A DNA stretch of 64,000 bases from Aureispira sp. CCB-QB1 (GTDB lineage: Bacteria > Bacteroidota > Bacteroidia > Chitinophagales > Saprospiraceae). The DNA lies in the NCBI RefSeq assembly GCF_000724545.1, contig NZ_JHBV01000026.1:43185-107184 (forward strand), in the 5' to 3' direction. Each line of letters begins with the position of its first letter. Position 1 is the stretch's first letter. Of this stretch, positions 37,223 through 46,521 are shown piece after piece. The notes under the pieces are model-generated. The model was not told the DNA's origin. It was given only the letters and a program-made list of their open reading frames with translations, and ran no database searches. The position numbers and the translations under genes were made by a program.

Positions 37223-39874
37223 TTATTTGCCTGCTCCTGATTTTTTACGAAAACCGATAGATTTTTTATTAAAAATATCATCATCGTGGCTCAACTTAAG
37301 TGTCGCAACATCCTCATAGGTAATCAAGTTCACAATATTAGGATCTCTTTCTTCGCTAGGAACAGAAGCTAAGCGCAAACTTTGATTCTTGACAATATCG
37401 TTGATAATGTTTCGCACTGTACGAGCATTGCCAAAATACTTGTCTCTATATTCGTACAAGAAGTCCAAGTATTTTACTAAATGTGCTTTAGCATCTTCAT
37501 CAACTTCTAGACCTTCTTCTTCTAACATTTGAAGCGCAATTTGATACAACAAACTGCTGTCATAATCTTCAAACTTTAGTACTTTATCGAAGCGAGAGCG
37601 CAAGCCAGGATTTGCCTTTAAAAACGTTTCCATATTATCTGGATAGCCCGCTGCAAAAACAAAAAATTCTCCTCGACTATCTTCCATTCGTTTTAGGATG
37701 GTTTGAATGGCTTCATTTCCAAAGTCAGAACCTCCTGCCAAACTACCACTACCACTGCTTGTCAAGGCATAAGCCTCGTCAATAAATAACACCCCTCCCA
37801 TTGCTTCGTCAATGCGTTCTGCGGTTTTGATGGCAGTTTGTCCAACATATCCAGCGACCAAACCTTGACGGTCTGTTTCGACCATATGTCCTCTTTCTAA
37901 AATTCCTAAGGCTTTGTATATTTTTGTTAGAATCCGAGCGACCGTTGTTTTTCCAGTTCCTGGATTACCCACAAAAACAGTATGCAAGTAGAACTTATTG
38001 AGTACATCTCTGCTGCTTTCACGATAGAAACGAACCAAGCTAACCATTTCATCAATTTCCTTCTTGATATTCTCAATTCCAATCATGTGCTTGAGTTCAT
38101 CCATTGCCAATTCTAGCAACTTTTCATCAATAGGCAGATTGGGCAGACGCTTCGGACGTTTTACTTCAATTTTTTGTACATCATCTACCAAAACCGTTTC
38201 CAGTTGCTCTTTATCAAATTGTTTCGGATCTGTATCGTTCATAATTCTCAACCCTAATGCAATTTTAGCTTGATCAATTAGGTCGTAAACAAAACGAGCA
38301 TTGCCAAAAGCACGATCTCTATTTCGGTAAGCTTCAATAATGATTTCATCAATCATTTTTTTAGCATGATGCTCCAAAACGACATTCTTTTTGACACAAG
38401 CATACTGAGATATTGCTGATAATTCGTGTGGCAAGTAATCACTAAATGTAAAGTACAATTTAAACCTCGACTTTAGACCTGGGTTAGAAGTTAGGAAATG
38501 CTCCATTTCCTTAGGATAACCTGCTACAATAACAGCCATATCTCCCTCTCCATTAGACATTTCTTTCACCAAAATTTCGATTACTTCTCGTCCAAAATCT
38601 TTGCTATCGTCGTTAGAACGTGCCAAAGAGTACGCTTCATCAATAAACAACACACCACCTCTAGCCTTTTCTATGGCCTCTTTTACTTTGGGTGCTGTTT
38701 GTCCAATATACTCTCCTACCAAATCAACCCGATCAACTTCGTGAACGTGCCCTTTGGACAATAAGCCCATGCTCTTGTAGAGTTTGCCCATCATCTGAGC
38801 TACCGTTGTTTTTCCTGTTCCAGGGTTACCAATAAAAACAGAATGAATATTAATTTCCTCCTCTTCCTCAAAGCCTTTTTCCCTTCTTAATTGCAAAAAT
38901 TGAAGATAGCTAGCATGGTCACGCACTTGGCGTTTGATATCTTGCAAGCCAATAAGCTCATCTAACTTGCCCATTACCTCTTCAAAATTAGCATTATCAG
39001 TACCTTCCTCATTCAATATTACGGGTTGATACTGATTGGGCAATACAGCTCCAGCTACACCTTCTTCAAAATCAACATCCACTTCAAAAGGAATAACGGC
39101 TAAGAGTTTATCCATAAAAATAATCTCTGCGGTATAATTATCTTCGGTCCAAGAACCTTTGATGTTAGAGCCCCAATGCATCGACAATTCAATTGTTTCA
39201 TCCTCTTTGTCAACATGGTGCAATTTCATTGTTTGTCCCTTTAACTGACGGCTACCATTATAGAACTTTACAAACAATTCACAATACCAACTCTTACTTG
39301 GCAGTAAGTTTTCTAAGCTAATTTCGGTATAAATATAGCGTGTTTCTTCTTTTGAGAAGGTTTTGTAATAAACCCGCTCTTCTTTTGGAAGATCATCGTA
39401 AGGACCTTCATATAATTTGAGCGACTTGATGTTTACATAAGCATTCGGCTCTGGATATTTCTCTGAGCTTTCTTCAATATAAAAATACTTGGTCGCTACC
39501 TTCTGACCATCAATATAAGCCTCCCAATAGTAAGTACCTTTTTTCCAAAAAGCACCAAATTTCTTGTTCCCCCATCCTTCTCGAATGTAAACAACATTGT
39601 CGTATTTGCTAACTTTACGATCAAAGTTCAAGTCACAAAGCTCTTTGCGTCCCTTTTTGAGAGAATAACATTTGATGTTTATCTGAACATTCCAGTCTTC
39701 ATCATCAAATAGTTTGTTGTAAAAAGATAACTCAGCATAGATATAAGTTGCCTCGTATCGATCAAATACTTGACGGTACTTCTTCTTATTATCAGCCAAC
39801 CATTCCGTAGAACAGTAAACTTTTAAATCTCTGAATTTGTATTTTGTAAAATTAGGATCAAGAACTCTTGACAT
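37223..39874 (-). CDS. Double AAA+ ATPase (CbbX/SpoVK-type) with duplicated N-terminal domain
   Basis: An 883-residue cytoplasmic protein. Two AAA+ modules of the CbbX/CfxQ/SpoVK class lie in tandem. Module 1: Walker A GNPGTGKTT at 349-357, Walker B VLFIDEA at 408-414, arginine region GLKSRF at 466-471. Module 2: GNPGTGKTT at 636-644, VLFIDEA at 695-701, GLRSRF at 757-762. Both have intact catalytic residues. The N-terminal 265 residues hold two related beta-rich domains (about 1-135 and 145-265), each with 'LK-Y...Y-Y-E-S...W...' and ending in a W-T-Y-x-A-x-I-type strand (KKGTYYWEAYIDGQKV; TEDNYTAEIIFMDKLL). I do not recognise these as a named family. Such ATPases remodel protein complexes; the target is unknown. 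No obvious substrate gene is adjacent. Monocistronic. Confidence 0.92.
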   Translation of the reverse strand: MSRVLDPNFTKYKFRDLKVYCSTEWLADNKKKYRQVFDRYEATYIYAELSFYNKLFDDEDWNVQINIKCYSLKKGRKELCDLNFDRKVSKYDNVVYIREGWGNKKFGAFWKKGTYYWEAYIDGQKVATKYFYIEESSEKYPEPNAYVNIKSLKLYEGPYDDLPKEERVYYKTFSKEETRYIYTEISLENLLPSKSWYCELFVKFYNGSRQLKGQTMKLHHVDKEDETIELSMHWGSNIKGSWTEDNYTAEIIFMDKLLAVIPFEVDVDFEEGVAGAVLPNQYQPVILNEEGTDNANFEEVMGKLDELIGLQDIKRQVRDHASYLQFLQLRREKGFEEEEEINIHSVFIGNPGTGKTTVAQMMGKLYKSMGLLSKGHVHEVDRVDLVGEYIGQTAPKVKEAIEKARGGVLFIDEAYSLARSNDDSKDFGREVIEILVKEMSNGEGDMAVIVAGYPKEMEHFLTSNPGLKSRFKLYFTFSDYLPHELSAISQYACVKKNVVLEHHAKKMIDEIIIEAYRNRDRAFGNARFVYDLIDQAKIALGLRIMNDTDPKQFDKEQLETVLVDDVQKIEVKRPKRLPNLPIDEKLLELAMDELKHMIGIENIKKEIDEMVSLVRFYRESSRDVLNKFYLHTVFVGNPGTGKTTVARILTKIYKALGILERGHMVETDRQGLVAGYVGQTAIKTAERIDEAMGGVLFIDEAYALTSSGSGSLAGGSDFGNEAIQTILKRMEDSRGEFFVFAAGYPDNMETFLKANPGLRSRFDKVLKFEDYDSSLLYQIALQMLEEEGLEVDEDAKAHLVKYLDFLYEYRDKYFGNARTVRNIINDIVKNQSLRLASVPSEERDPNIVNLITYEDVATLKLSHDDDIFNKKSIGFRKKSGAGK

Positions 39875-40023
39875 GGTGTATATATATTTTTTTGAGAATA
39901 AGCAATCGTTCAGAAAAAATAATAAGAAAATTGAATGCTTTGCTTCTTATACTTTTGCTGCCCACTTACTTAGCTAAGATAAACTTAACGATTCATATTT
40001 TTTATTGGTTTATTTTGACAATG

Positions 40024-40060
40024 GCTCGTAAAAACTACGCAGCCATAACACAGCTAACTA
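40024..40060 (+). repeat. Intergenic repeat family, copy 3
   Basis: Thirty-seven bases that align without gaps to the complement of 21414-21450, with roughly 27 matches, including CTCGT, AAAC, ACGCAG and GCTAACTA blocks. Confidence 0.45.
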
Positions 40061-40153
40061 CTATTAAAACAAACCTATTCCTTTTTGAGCCTATCCAAAG
40101 TTATTAGATATGCTCTTTTATAAAAACGAGTATAGAATCTAAACTACCTTGTA

Positions 40154-40187
40154 GTTCGTAAAAACCACCGAACAGTAGCACAACTAA
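40154..40187 (+). repeat. Intergenic repeat family, copy 4
   Basis: Begins GTTCGTAAAAACCAC, followed by CAGTAGCA and AACTAA, matching the order of blocks in the other copies but with small indels. Confidence 0.45.
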
Positions 40188-40772
40188 TGTACCAAAGGTA
40201 AAGTAACAAAGACAATTACAAATTGTCATGCTTACTAGTATAACAAACGAATTGGCAAACTATGCCAATACTAATATCTCTAACTTATACAAGGTAATAA
40301 ATTTACCTTAGTTTTGTTTGTTATCTATAACAGATTTTTAAACTTTTTAGTTTTCTTAACATACTTCTTTCTATTTTTTCTTTTAAATAGAAACATCACC
40401 TCCAACAAATCTTAAAAAAACATTCATTATTTGAGCTATAAGCATAGTTATCAAACTCTTTTAAAGTGTTTTTTTTAATCATAAATAACAAAAACATTGA
40501 TTAGTTTTTGCTCATTAACTACTAAATGAACCTTTAATTTTGAGCTAAGTCAAGTATCTTTAATTGAATTATGCATTATGGAAATAAGCTGTTAATCAAC
40601 TTATAATCACCATGTTGTTTTATCTCGTTGTCTTTCATTCTGTGCCACCTCAAACACGAGCATAATGTCATGCTGATTGACTAAAATCAAAATTCTTCAT
40701 CCCACAATACGAATGATCCTAACAAATTGTTCTAGAATTATCCTATTTATACCTAAATATTCCTTTATTCCA

Positions 40773-42254
40773 ATGTCCAACCAAGATACTACGCATCAAC
40801 TCATCCAAACCATGTCCCGTACTGAGAAGGCTTATTTCAAAAAATACGCTCGAAAACAACAACGCGAAAAAGATGATTTTTATTTTAAACTTTTTGATGC
40901 TATTGACCAACAAGAGACTTACAATAGTGCGCTATTACTCAAAAAGTTTCGCAAGAGAAAGATGACCCAAAAACAACTTTCTATTGCCAAGCACTATCTT
41001 TATAATTTGTTGTTAACTTCTTTGTTGGCTTACCAGAAAAACAAGTCCATTGATGCACAATTACATGAACAAATTGAAACCATCCAACTACTAACCAAAC
41101 GATCTTTATTAACACAAGCCCTAAAAACACTACACAAAGCTCAAAAACTAGCTCAAAAACACGAAGCATTTCTTCATTTGCTTTTGCTCCAAATGCAAGA
41201 AGAAGAGATTTTAAGATTACAAATGACACCAGAACTACAACGGTATATTGAATGTGGTTTTGAACAAGAAATACAGATTACAAAGCAATGGCTCAATCTT
41301 AGACATTATAGATATTTAGCTACCAAGTCAAATTATTGGAGTCGACAACAATATACTAGCAGAACAGATGCCTCCGATCAGATCACCAATACCATTTTGG
41401 AAGACGTTCAGCAATCTGCCCCTCCCTTAAGTGCCAAAGCTAAATTCCTTCAGTTGCATACTTGTATTGATTATTATAATCAAAAGGGAAATTTTCAAGT
41501 TTCTAGCAAACTGCTCAAAGAACAAATTACACTTTTAGAAGCACATCCATTATTTTTGGAACTGAATCAGATAGCTTACATTATCATTCTTAATAACTTA
41601 GGGGTAAATCAGCGGCATCTACAAGATTTTCAAGGTCTTTTGACAACAGCACAAAAACTCAAAGCAATAACCCCAAAAAACCCTCATGAAACCATTCAAA
41701 TTTTTGAATCTTGGGCGCAAACAATGCTTATTTATATCACGTATAGTAAAAGTAAAGTCAATCACTCTAAGGATTTAAAAAATATTGAAGATGAATTTGA
41801 AATCTATAAGGATAAAATAGGGTATGATTTCAAAATTATAATTCCCTATGGTTTGGCTTGTTCTTATTTTTGGCAAAATCAATACCACAGGGCATTGGAT
41901 TGGCTCAACAGGACTCAAGTATATTATACCAAAAACATTATTCCTGATTTAAAAATAGCAGCTAGGCTTATTGAATTAATTATTCATTATGAATTAGATC
42001 ATCAATACTATCTACTTAATGCAAATGAATCTACTTATCGCTTTTTGATGTATAACAAACGATTGTACAAACTAGAGGCTAATGTAATCAAACGATTGCG
42101 GCAATTAAGTGCTCAGATTACTTCCTCTCAAAAGACCAAAGAAATTTTTAAAGCATTCAAAGCAGATTTAATCGAGTTGCAAAAAGACCCTATGGAAGTC
42201 GGCGCTTTTCAACTCTTTGATTTTATCCGATGGACGGATGATAATATTAAATGA
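40773..42254 (+). CDS. Helical-repeat protein of unknown function
   Basis: A 493-residue cytoplasmic protein. The ATG at 40773 (MSNQDTTHQLIQTMSRTEKA) is used; the longer frame begins with TTG. The opening 'HQLIQTMSRTEKAYFKKYAR' followed by 'LFDAIDQQETYNSALLLKKF' resembles a Bacteroidota family I have seen only as hypothetical. The rest is almost wholly alpha-helical with TPR-like pairs (LLTQALKTLHKAQKLAQKHE). No signal peptide, membrane helix or enzyme motif. It could be a scaffold or adaptor. The following Lys-rich gene pair lies 236 bases downstream on the same strand. Confidence 0.8.
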   Translation: MSNQDTTHQLIQTMSRTEKAYFKKYARKQQREKDDFYFKLFDAIDQQETYNSALLLKKFRKRKMTQKQLSIAKHYLYNLLLTSLLAYQKNKSIDAQLHEQIETIQLLTKRSLLTQALKTLHKAQKLAQKHEAFLHLLLLQMQEEEILRLQMTPELQRYIECGFEQEIQITKQWLNLRHYRYLATKSNYWSRQQYTSRTDASDQITNTILEDVQQSAPPLSAKAKFLQLHTCIDYYNQKGNFQVSSKLLKEQITLLEAHPLFLELNQIAYIIILNNLGVNQRHLQDFQGLLTTAQKLKAITPKNPHETIQIFESWAQTMLIYITYSKSKVNHSKDLKNIEDEFEIYKDKIGYDFKIIIPYGLACSYFWQNQYHRALDWLNRTQVYYTKNIIPDLKIAARLIELIIHYELDHQYYLLNANESTYRFLMYNKRLYKLEANVIKRLRQLSAQITSSQKTKEIFKAFKADLIELQKDPMEVGAFQLFDFIRWTDDNIK

Positions 42255-42490
42255 GCACTAAAAATGATTGTTAAACATTTGGCTTTCTTACTTATCTTCC
42301 TTGATAAAAAATTATAAACTGGTGTTTAAACCTAAGAAAACAAACCCCACAAACAACTAAAAAACAAGTTTTTATAAATTTAAAAAATTCTTTAAGACCT
42401 TAATAAAGTTACTTTTTTCTTCTTTTATGGTTGATCATTTTCAAATATTTTAGAGGTATCAATTTATCCCAAATAAATAAACCAACCACA

Positions 42491-43348
42491 ATGAACGAAA
42501 AAGAAAACGTTATCCCATTTGCTGGAATCAAGCAAATGACCAAGACAGAGTATTACAAATGCTTTAAAAGACCTGTTGACTGGAAAAAGGCAGAAGCTAT
42601 GATTTGTGTGGTTAAACACAAATTTACCAACGGAAAAGTTCCATTAGTTTGTATTCCCTATCGCAAAAAAATAGTTGCCTTAAAAACGTATAAGGAAGAA
42701 GTAAAAAAGGAACTTGCTCCTAAATTCTTTTTGGTAGCGAGCACTCAAATGGTCAAACAGAGTAATGGTAAAACAGCTTTGGAAATCACTCCTTTAAAAG
42801 GCGCTGCCAATATCAAATCCGATGTAATCGCTTTATTTCAGAAGATGAAAATGGAGGTTGTTCTTAAAGATGGAGTTCCTGATAATAATAACATCCCTGA
42901 TCCTAAAAAGAAGACGATTGATAAAAAAGAGACTTCTCCTGTATCTCCGAAACAAGCAGAACAGCAACAATTAGTGCAACAATTTAAGGACATCGTTAAG
43001 CGTGTTAAACCTGAATTGAAGAAGATAGGAGAAATTATTCAAAATATCAACACTAACAAAATTACACCTCAAGATATAGAGTATGCTAATGCTACCTTTC
43101 TCAAAATTAATCAAGCTTTAAAAATTTACCAACAACTACCAACCAAGCTCAAAAACACTTTCGTTGACATAAAAAACAAATTAAATATAGCTGAAATAAA
43201 AGTAGAAAAAATTAAAACAGCTCTCATTAAAGTAGATTCTTCAGATCCTCAAATCATGGAATCTCAAGTAGATTCTATTGATAATGAAATTAATAAATTA
43301 CTAGCTTCTTTAGGTTTAACTTTAGAGGAGGCTATCCAAACTTCATAA
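42491..43348 (+). CDS. Unrecognised Lys-rich protein, first of a pair
   Basis: A 285-residue protein; start ATG at 42491 (MNEKENVIPFAGIKQMTKTE). Three parts can be seen: an N-terminal domain to about residue 125 with mixed strands and helices (WKKAEAMICVVKHKF, VPLVCIPYRKKIVALKTYKE), a Pro/Lys/Asn linker (about 130-160), and a C-terminal helical, probably coiled-coil part (VKPELKKIGEIIQNINTNKI onwards). It is strongly basic, with no signal peptide and no membrane helix. I do not recognise it. It is followed after 20 bases by another Lys-rich gene; the two surely form an operon. An adaptor or chaperone for the second protein is one possibility, without direct evidence. Confidence 0.75.
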   Translation: MNEKENVIPFAGIKQMTKTEYYKCFKRPVDWKKAEAMICVVKHKFTNGKVPLVCIPYRKKIVALKTYKEEVKKELAPKFFLVASTQMVKQSNGKTALEITPLKGAANIKSDVIALFQKMKMEVVLKDGVPDNNNIPDPKKKTIDKKETSPVSPKQAEQQQLVQQFKDIVKRVKPELKKIGEIIQNINTNKITPQDIEYANATFLKINQALKIYQQLPTKLKNTFVDIKNKLNIAEIKVEKIKTALIKVDSSDPQIMESQVDSIDNEINKLLASLGLTLEEAIQTS

Positions 43349-43368
43349 ACCCAAAAAATTAACTCATT

Positions 43369-44439
43369 ATGTCAAACAAACAATCTGAAGTCAATACAAA
43401 AATTATCAAAAAATTAATTGCTCTTGCAAAAAAAAGAAATCAAATTATTAGCAAGGGTAAACTTAAGAATAAGCAAAACTTGCAAATTCAAAAACTTGCA
43501 AAGTTAAATATTCACCAACTTTCTTGTCAAATCAATGGAGAAAAGAATATTTCGATTTCCGAAAAAGACTGGCTTCAAATTAAGTCCAAATTCTCTACTT
43601 CTCTAATTTTGTGGGCTAGTAATATGGTAAAAGCTATCGATTTTGTTGAAAATAAATTGACAAAGACTAGTTCTTCCGGTAATGGTTTTTTAGTAAAGCT
43701 AACAATAGAACTAGGTACTCTATATATTGGTGGACCAATGACATCAATTCTCAAAAAAACCTATACACAGTACGGTCAAGCTATTGCCAAGGAGATTATT
43801 AATGGAACTACTGATGCTAGCCATAGTAATGCAAATGACAAAACTAGAGAAAAAGTAGAAGTGTTTTGCAGGAAATGGAGAACTGCATTGCAAAACTTTG
43901 CAAAAAATGCTACACTTCATGAAAAAATTATATTTCCACATTTTAAGCAAGCTTTAATTGCTAACTGTTCTTCTAAAAAAACAACCTTAAGTTTAAATGC
44001 GGCGTTAAGGGAAGTAACGTATCTCAACAAGAGACTACCTAGTGCTGATGTTTTAAAAATGGCTTTAATGATAGCATGGGTCAAGTCAAGTAAAGATGGT
44101 TTAGATTGGGACAATGGAAAAGCAGGAGTATTCAAAGTTACAATACAACTCTTGCAAAATAAGTGGAAAATCCACGAAGCATATATAGATGATGCCTCTA
44201 GAGGCAAAGACACAGCTGATGCTATGAAACTAATTTTCGGAATCAATACTCCCTTAGAACAGATTCCTTTAGATTTGTATCTAACCATCGTAAACCCTCT
44301 ATCTTCTTCAGGCAAAATATGTAAAGCGGAAAAGAAAGGTTCTAACACATTAGCGTTTAAATCGGGCAACGAGCTTCTATTCAACTCATGGAAAAAAGCT
44401 GGCATTATTCCCAAAACAAAGGATTTAAAGGCTGAATAA
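43369..44439 (+). CDS. Unrecognised Lys-rich protein, second of a pair
   Basis: A 356-residue basic protein with no signal peptide. A Gly-containing, mildly hydrophobic stretch at about residues 104-135 (GFLVKLTIELGTLYIGGPMT) could insert in membranes or form a core. Later blocks include KVEVFCRKWRTALQNFAKNA, LSLNAALREVTYLNKRLPSA and LDWDNGKAGVFKVTIQLLQ. No known catalytic motif is seen. The gene has the AT-rich, Lys/Asn-rich composition of its partner, somewhat unlike the flanking genes. Its position as second gene of a tight pair and the lack of known homologues make a secreted effector or a mobile accessory function conceivable, but this is speculation. A long hairpin with a T run ends the transcript. 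Confidence 0.75.
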   Translation: MSNKQSEVNTKIIKKLIALAKKRNQIISKGKLKNKQNLQIQKLAKLNIHQLSCQINGEKNISISEKDWLQIKSKFSTSLILWASNMVKAIDFVENKLTKTSSSGNGFLVKLTIELGTLYIGGPMTSILKKTYTQYGQAIAKEIINGTTDASHSNANDKTREKVEVFCRKWRTALQNFAKNATLHEKIIFPHFKQALIANCSSKKTTLSLNAALREVTYLNKRLPSADVLKMALMIAWVKSSKDGLDWDNGKAGVFKVTIQLLQNKWKIHEAYIDDASRGKDTADAMKLIFGINTPLEQIPLDLYLTIVNPLSSSGKICKAEKKGSNTLAFKSGNELLFNSWKKAGIIPKTKDLKAE

Positions 44440-44594
44440 ATTAGCCTATTTTAGTACGAACAGAAAAGGATTACAATCCTTTTATACCTGTGGCACTACC
44501 AATTAATTGGCTCATAGCACCACAGGCAATCAGACATTTCGCAACCTTAATTATCGAGCATACAATTGCTTATTAAACATTCATATTCATTAGC

Positions 44595-44671
44595 AAGTTT
44601 GCAGCGTATCCAATAGAGACTATATCACAAAGCTAGGGGTAACTCTATGGATACAATGCAAACTTTTTTTT
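44595..44671 (+). terminator. Long compound hairpin terminator after Lys-rich pair
   Basis: AAGTTTGCA (44595-44603) pairs with TGCAAACTT (44657-44665), and inside it GTATCCAATAGAG pairs with CTCTATGGATAC with one bulge. A T run follows to 44671. The apical loop is about 20 bases. Confidence 0.72.
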
Positions 44672-44713
44672 AGGACAGCACACCAATAAGTACGAACACC
44701 AATCTAATCAGGT

Positions 44714-45847
44714 CTAATAATCCAATTCAAATATTTTTTCCAATTGTTTGCGCCCCACCGACTCTGGAGTCATACGCATGGCTGCATTTCTAAAGGTTAC
44801 TAAAAGTGGATTTTTGACATGTGCTAGTTTACCGATTTGCCAACTTGTTTTTATAATTTGACTGGCTTTGTTTTGGCGAATTTTTTGGTATGCATCAAAA
44901 GCATTCGTATAATCCTTTTGGCTCGTCAAACAGTCGGCCAATACCCAAGCACTCTCAATTGCTTGATTCGCGCCTTGTCCCATATTAGGAGTGGTAGCAT
45001 GTGCAGCATCCCCCACCAAACAAACTCTTCCTTTGTGCCAAGTTTTTAGAATTTCTAAATCACTTAATTCTGCCGTAATGATTTTATCTTTAGGCGTTTT
45101 TTTAATCAACTCTTGAACCAAAGGGGCAAATTTTGAAAACAAGGGCGCTATATCAGTATTTGTAAACTCGTCGGCATTGTTTTGATAGCTAATACATGCA
45201 AACCAATAAATTTGTTTGTCTTCAATAGGAACAATTCCAAAACGACGATCACCTCCCCAAGCTTCTCGCATCAAGTTTCGTTTTTCGTCCCCCAAATCAT
45301 GTGAAACAACTCCTCTCCAGCAAACTTGTTTGGCCATTCGCTCTTGAATCTTAGGAAAAATTGCTTGACGTACTCCCGAATGAATTCCATCTGCTCCAAT
45401 CACCAAATCAGCTCGATGCGTGGTTCCATCCCAGAACTCTAGGTCCACCCCTTCTTTATGTTCCTTTAACGTTTTTAATTTTTTATTCAAATGTAAAGGC
45501 ACCTTGGGCAATTGAGCTAACAAGATGCGATGAAGTGTCGCTCTATGAATGGCTACATTATTTAAAGAATAATGCGATTTAAAATACGCCATCCCATTTT
45601 CTGCTAAGATATTAAGAGCAGCATCCGTAATAGCCATCGTATCCAAACAATTGCCACTAGCTTCTAATTTTTGTGCCAATCCTAGACGTTGATAAACTTG
45701 CATTGCATTGATTGCCAAAGCTATTCCTGCACCTACTTTCTTAAATTCAGGAGTAGCTTCAAAAATTTCTACTTCAATTCCCTTTTGTTGCAAAGCTATT
45801 GCTAAGGTCAAGCCTCCAATTCCTGCACCGATTATTGTTACTTTCAT
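44714..45847 (-). CDS. FAD-dependent aromatic-type monooxygenase
   Basis: A 377-residue flavoprotein hydroxylase of group A (PHBH/UbiH-like). The N-terminal FAD Rossmann motif is IIGAGIGGLTLAIALQQKG, with the partner Glu in VEIFEAT. The DG motif is DLVIGADGIHSGVR, and the second FAD motif is CLVGDAAHATTPNMGQGANQ. All are intact. Such enzymes use NAD(P)H and O2 to hydroxylate small aromatic or related compounds; tetracycline-inactivating enzymes belong to the same superfamily. The substrate is unknown. It is downstream of, and probably cotranscribed with, the DUF3995 gene, under the divergent TetR regulator's operators. This setting suggests an inducible detoxification unit. Confidence 0.92.
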   Translation of the reverse strand: MKVTIIGAGIGGLTLAIALQQKGIEVEIFEATPEFKKVGAGIALAINAMQVYQRLGLAQKLEASGNCLDTMAITDAALNILAENGMAYFKSHYSLNNVAIHRATLHRILLAQLPKVPLHLNKKLKTLKEHKEGVDLEFWDGTTHRADLVIGADGIHSGVRQAIFPKIQERMAKQVCWRGVVSHDLGDEKRNLMREAWGGDRRFGIVPIEDKQIYWFACISYQNNADEFTNTDIAPLFSKFAPLVQELIKKTPKDKIITAELSDLEILKTWHKGRVCLVGDAAHATTPNMGQGANQAIESAWVLADCLTSQKDYTNAFDAYQKIRQNKASQIIKTSWQIGKLAHVKNPLLVTFRNAAMRMTPESVGRKQLEKIFELDY

Positions 45848-45927
45848 AATAATATATTTTTACTGCAACCCCTCATACAATAACTATTTGATCATCAATC
45901 TATCGAGAGGAATTACTAATTTATTTT

Positions 45928-46347
45928 CTAGAGCAAAAAATAGGTCATCCACGCATTCAACGAAAGCAGCACACATAATGGCACATAATAGCGCGTATCG
46001 TTTTCAGCAAAAGCACCTGTTCGTTTTTTCTTGAACCAACCAACATAGTTAAAATCTCCAATAGCCCGCAAAGCAAAAATTCCCCCTATTACACCTAAAC
46101 CAATACGCACATAATAAGTATCTATCCAAAAAACAAGTCCTATAGCATTCGCATGTATTAAAGCAAAGCCTAACAAGCCAACAGCAACAACCAAGGTTGC
46201 AAATACAGGAGGTCTAAACGCTACTGTTCCGTTATCTAGTTCAGGGATAACAGCATCTATCCCCCATTTTCCTCCCAAAGCCCAATAAACGTGTAATAAA
46301 CTGATGAGAATAAAAATCATCATATTTAAGCTACTAAGTACCATCAT
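45928..46347 (-). CDS. DUF3995 small membrane protein
   Basis: A 139-residue membrane protein. The start is the ATG at 46347 (the next codon is also near a Met); the longer frame begins with TTG. Four membrane segments are visible, with the DUF3995 signature HVYWALGG near the N-terminus and DFNYVGWFKKKRTGAFAEND, then TRYYVPLCVLLS, near the C-terminus. Function unknown. First gene of an operon with the flavin monooxygenase (80-base gap) and directly behind the TetR operators. Confidence 0.87.
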   Translation of the reverse strand: MMVLSSLNMMIFILISLLHVYWALGGKWGIDAVIPELDNGTVAFRPPVFATLVVAVGLLGFALIHANAIGLVFWIDTYYVRIGLGVIGGIFALRAIGDFNYVGWFKKKRTGAFAENDTRYYVPLCVLLSLNAWMTYFLL

Positions 46348-46363
46348 AATTTTATTTTTAATC

Positions 46364-46411
46364 AACTTTAGGTCAAAGTTACTAAAAAAAAATTAACTTT
46401 AGGTCAAAGTT
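46364..46411. promoter_or_regulatory. Tandem TetR-type operators overlapping the DUF3995 promoter
   Basis: Two exact copies of the partly palindromic AACTTTAGGTCAAAGTT at 46364-46380 and 46395-46411, 31 bases apart (three helical turns). On the minus strand each carries TAACTTTG, an exact -7 box. The right copy's TTTG (46405-46408) sits 23 bases from the left copy's -7 box (46374-46381), so both promoter boxes lie within operators. Predicted leader to the DUF3995 ATG is about 20 bases. Confidence 0.75.
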
Positions 46412-46521
46412 ACTAAAAAATCAAAAAATAATTTTATCTCCTACAATCGAGGGCTTTTTTTGCATTCTAACTAAACTTCCATTCTCAAGATGAATAATAT
46501 TCAAAATTCATTTTTTTATCT

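Larger units (their letters stand above)
39875..40772. other. 900-bp intergenic region between divergent genes
   Basis: No gene with coding character. It contains two diverged copies of the intergenic repeat (40024-40060, 40154-40187), a palindrome GACAATT-ACA-AATTGTC at 40211-40227 and a plus-strand TAGTTTTG at 40309-40316 that is 450 bases from the next start. Confidence 0.6.

Noticed and set aside
39868..40107. 79-residue plus-strand ORF
   Set aside because: Starts inside the 5' end of the AAA+ gene with a TTG codon and runs through an intergenic repeat; no coding character.
40309..40316. Promoter box TAGTTTTG
   Set aside because: Good match to TAnnTTTG but about 450 bases from the next start and without a -33 box; likely chance in AT-rich DNA.
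43917..44414. 165-residue minus-strand ORF
   Set aside because: Antisense to the second Lys-rich gene; the plus-strand frame has a proper start, operon spacing and a terminator.
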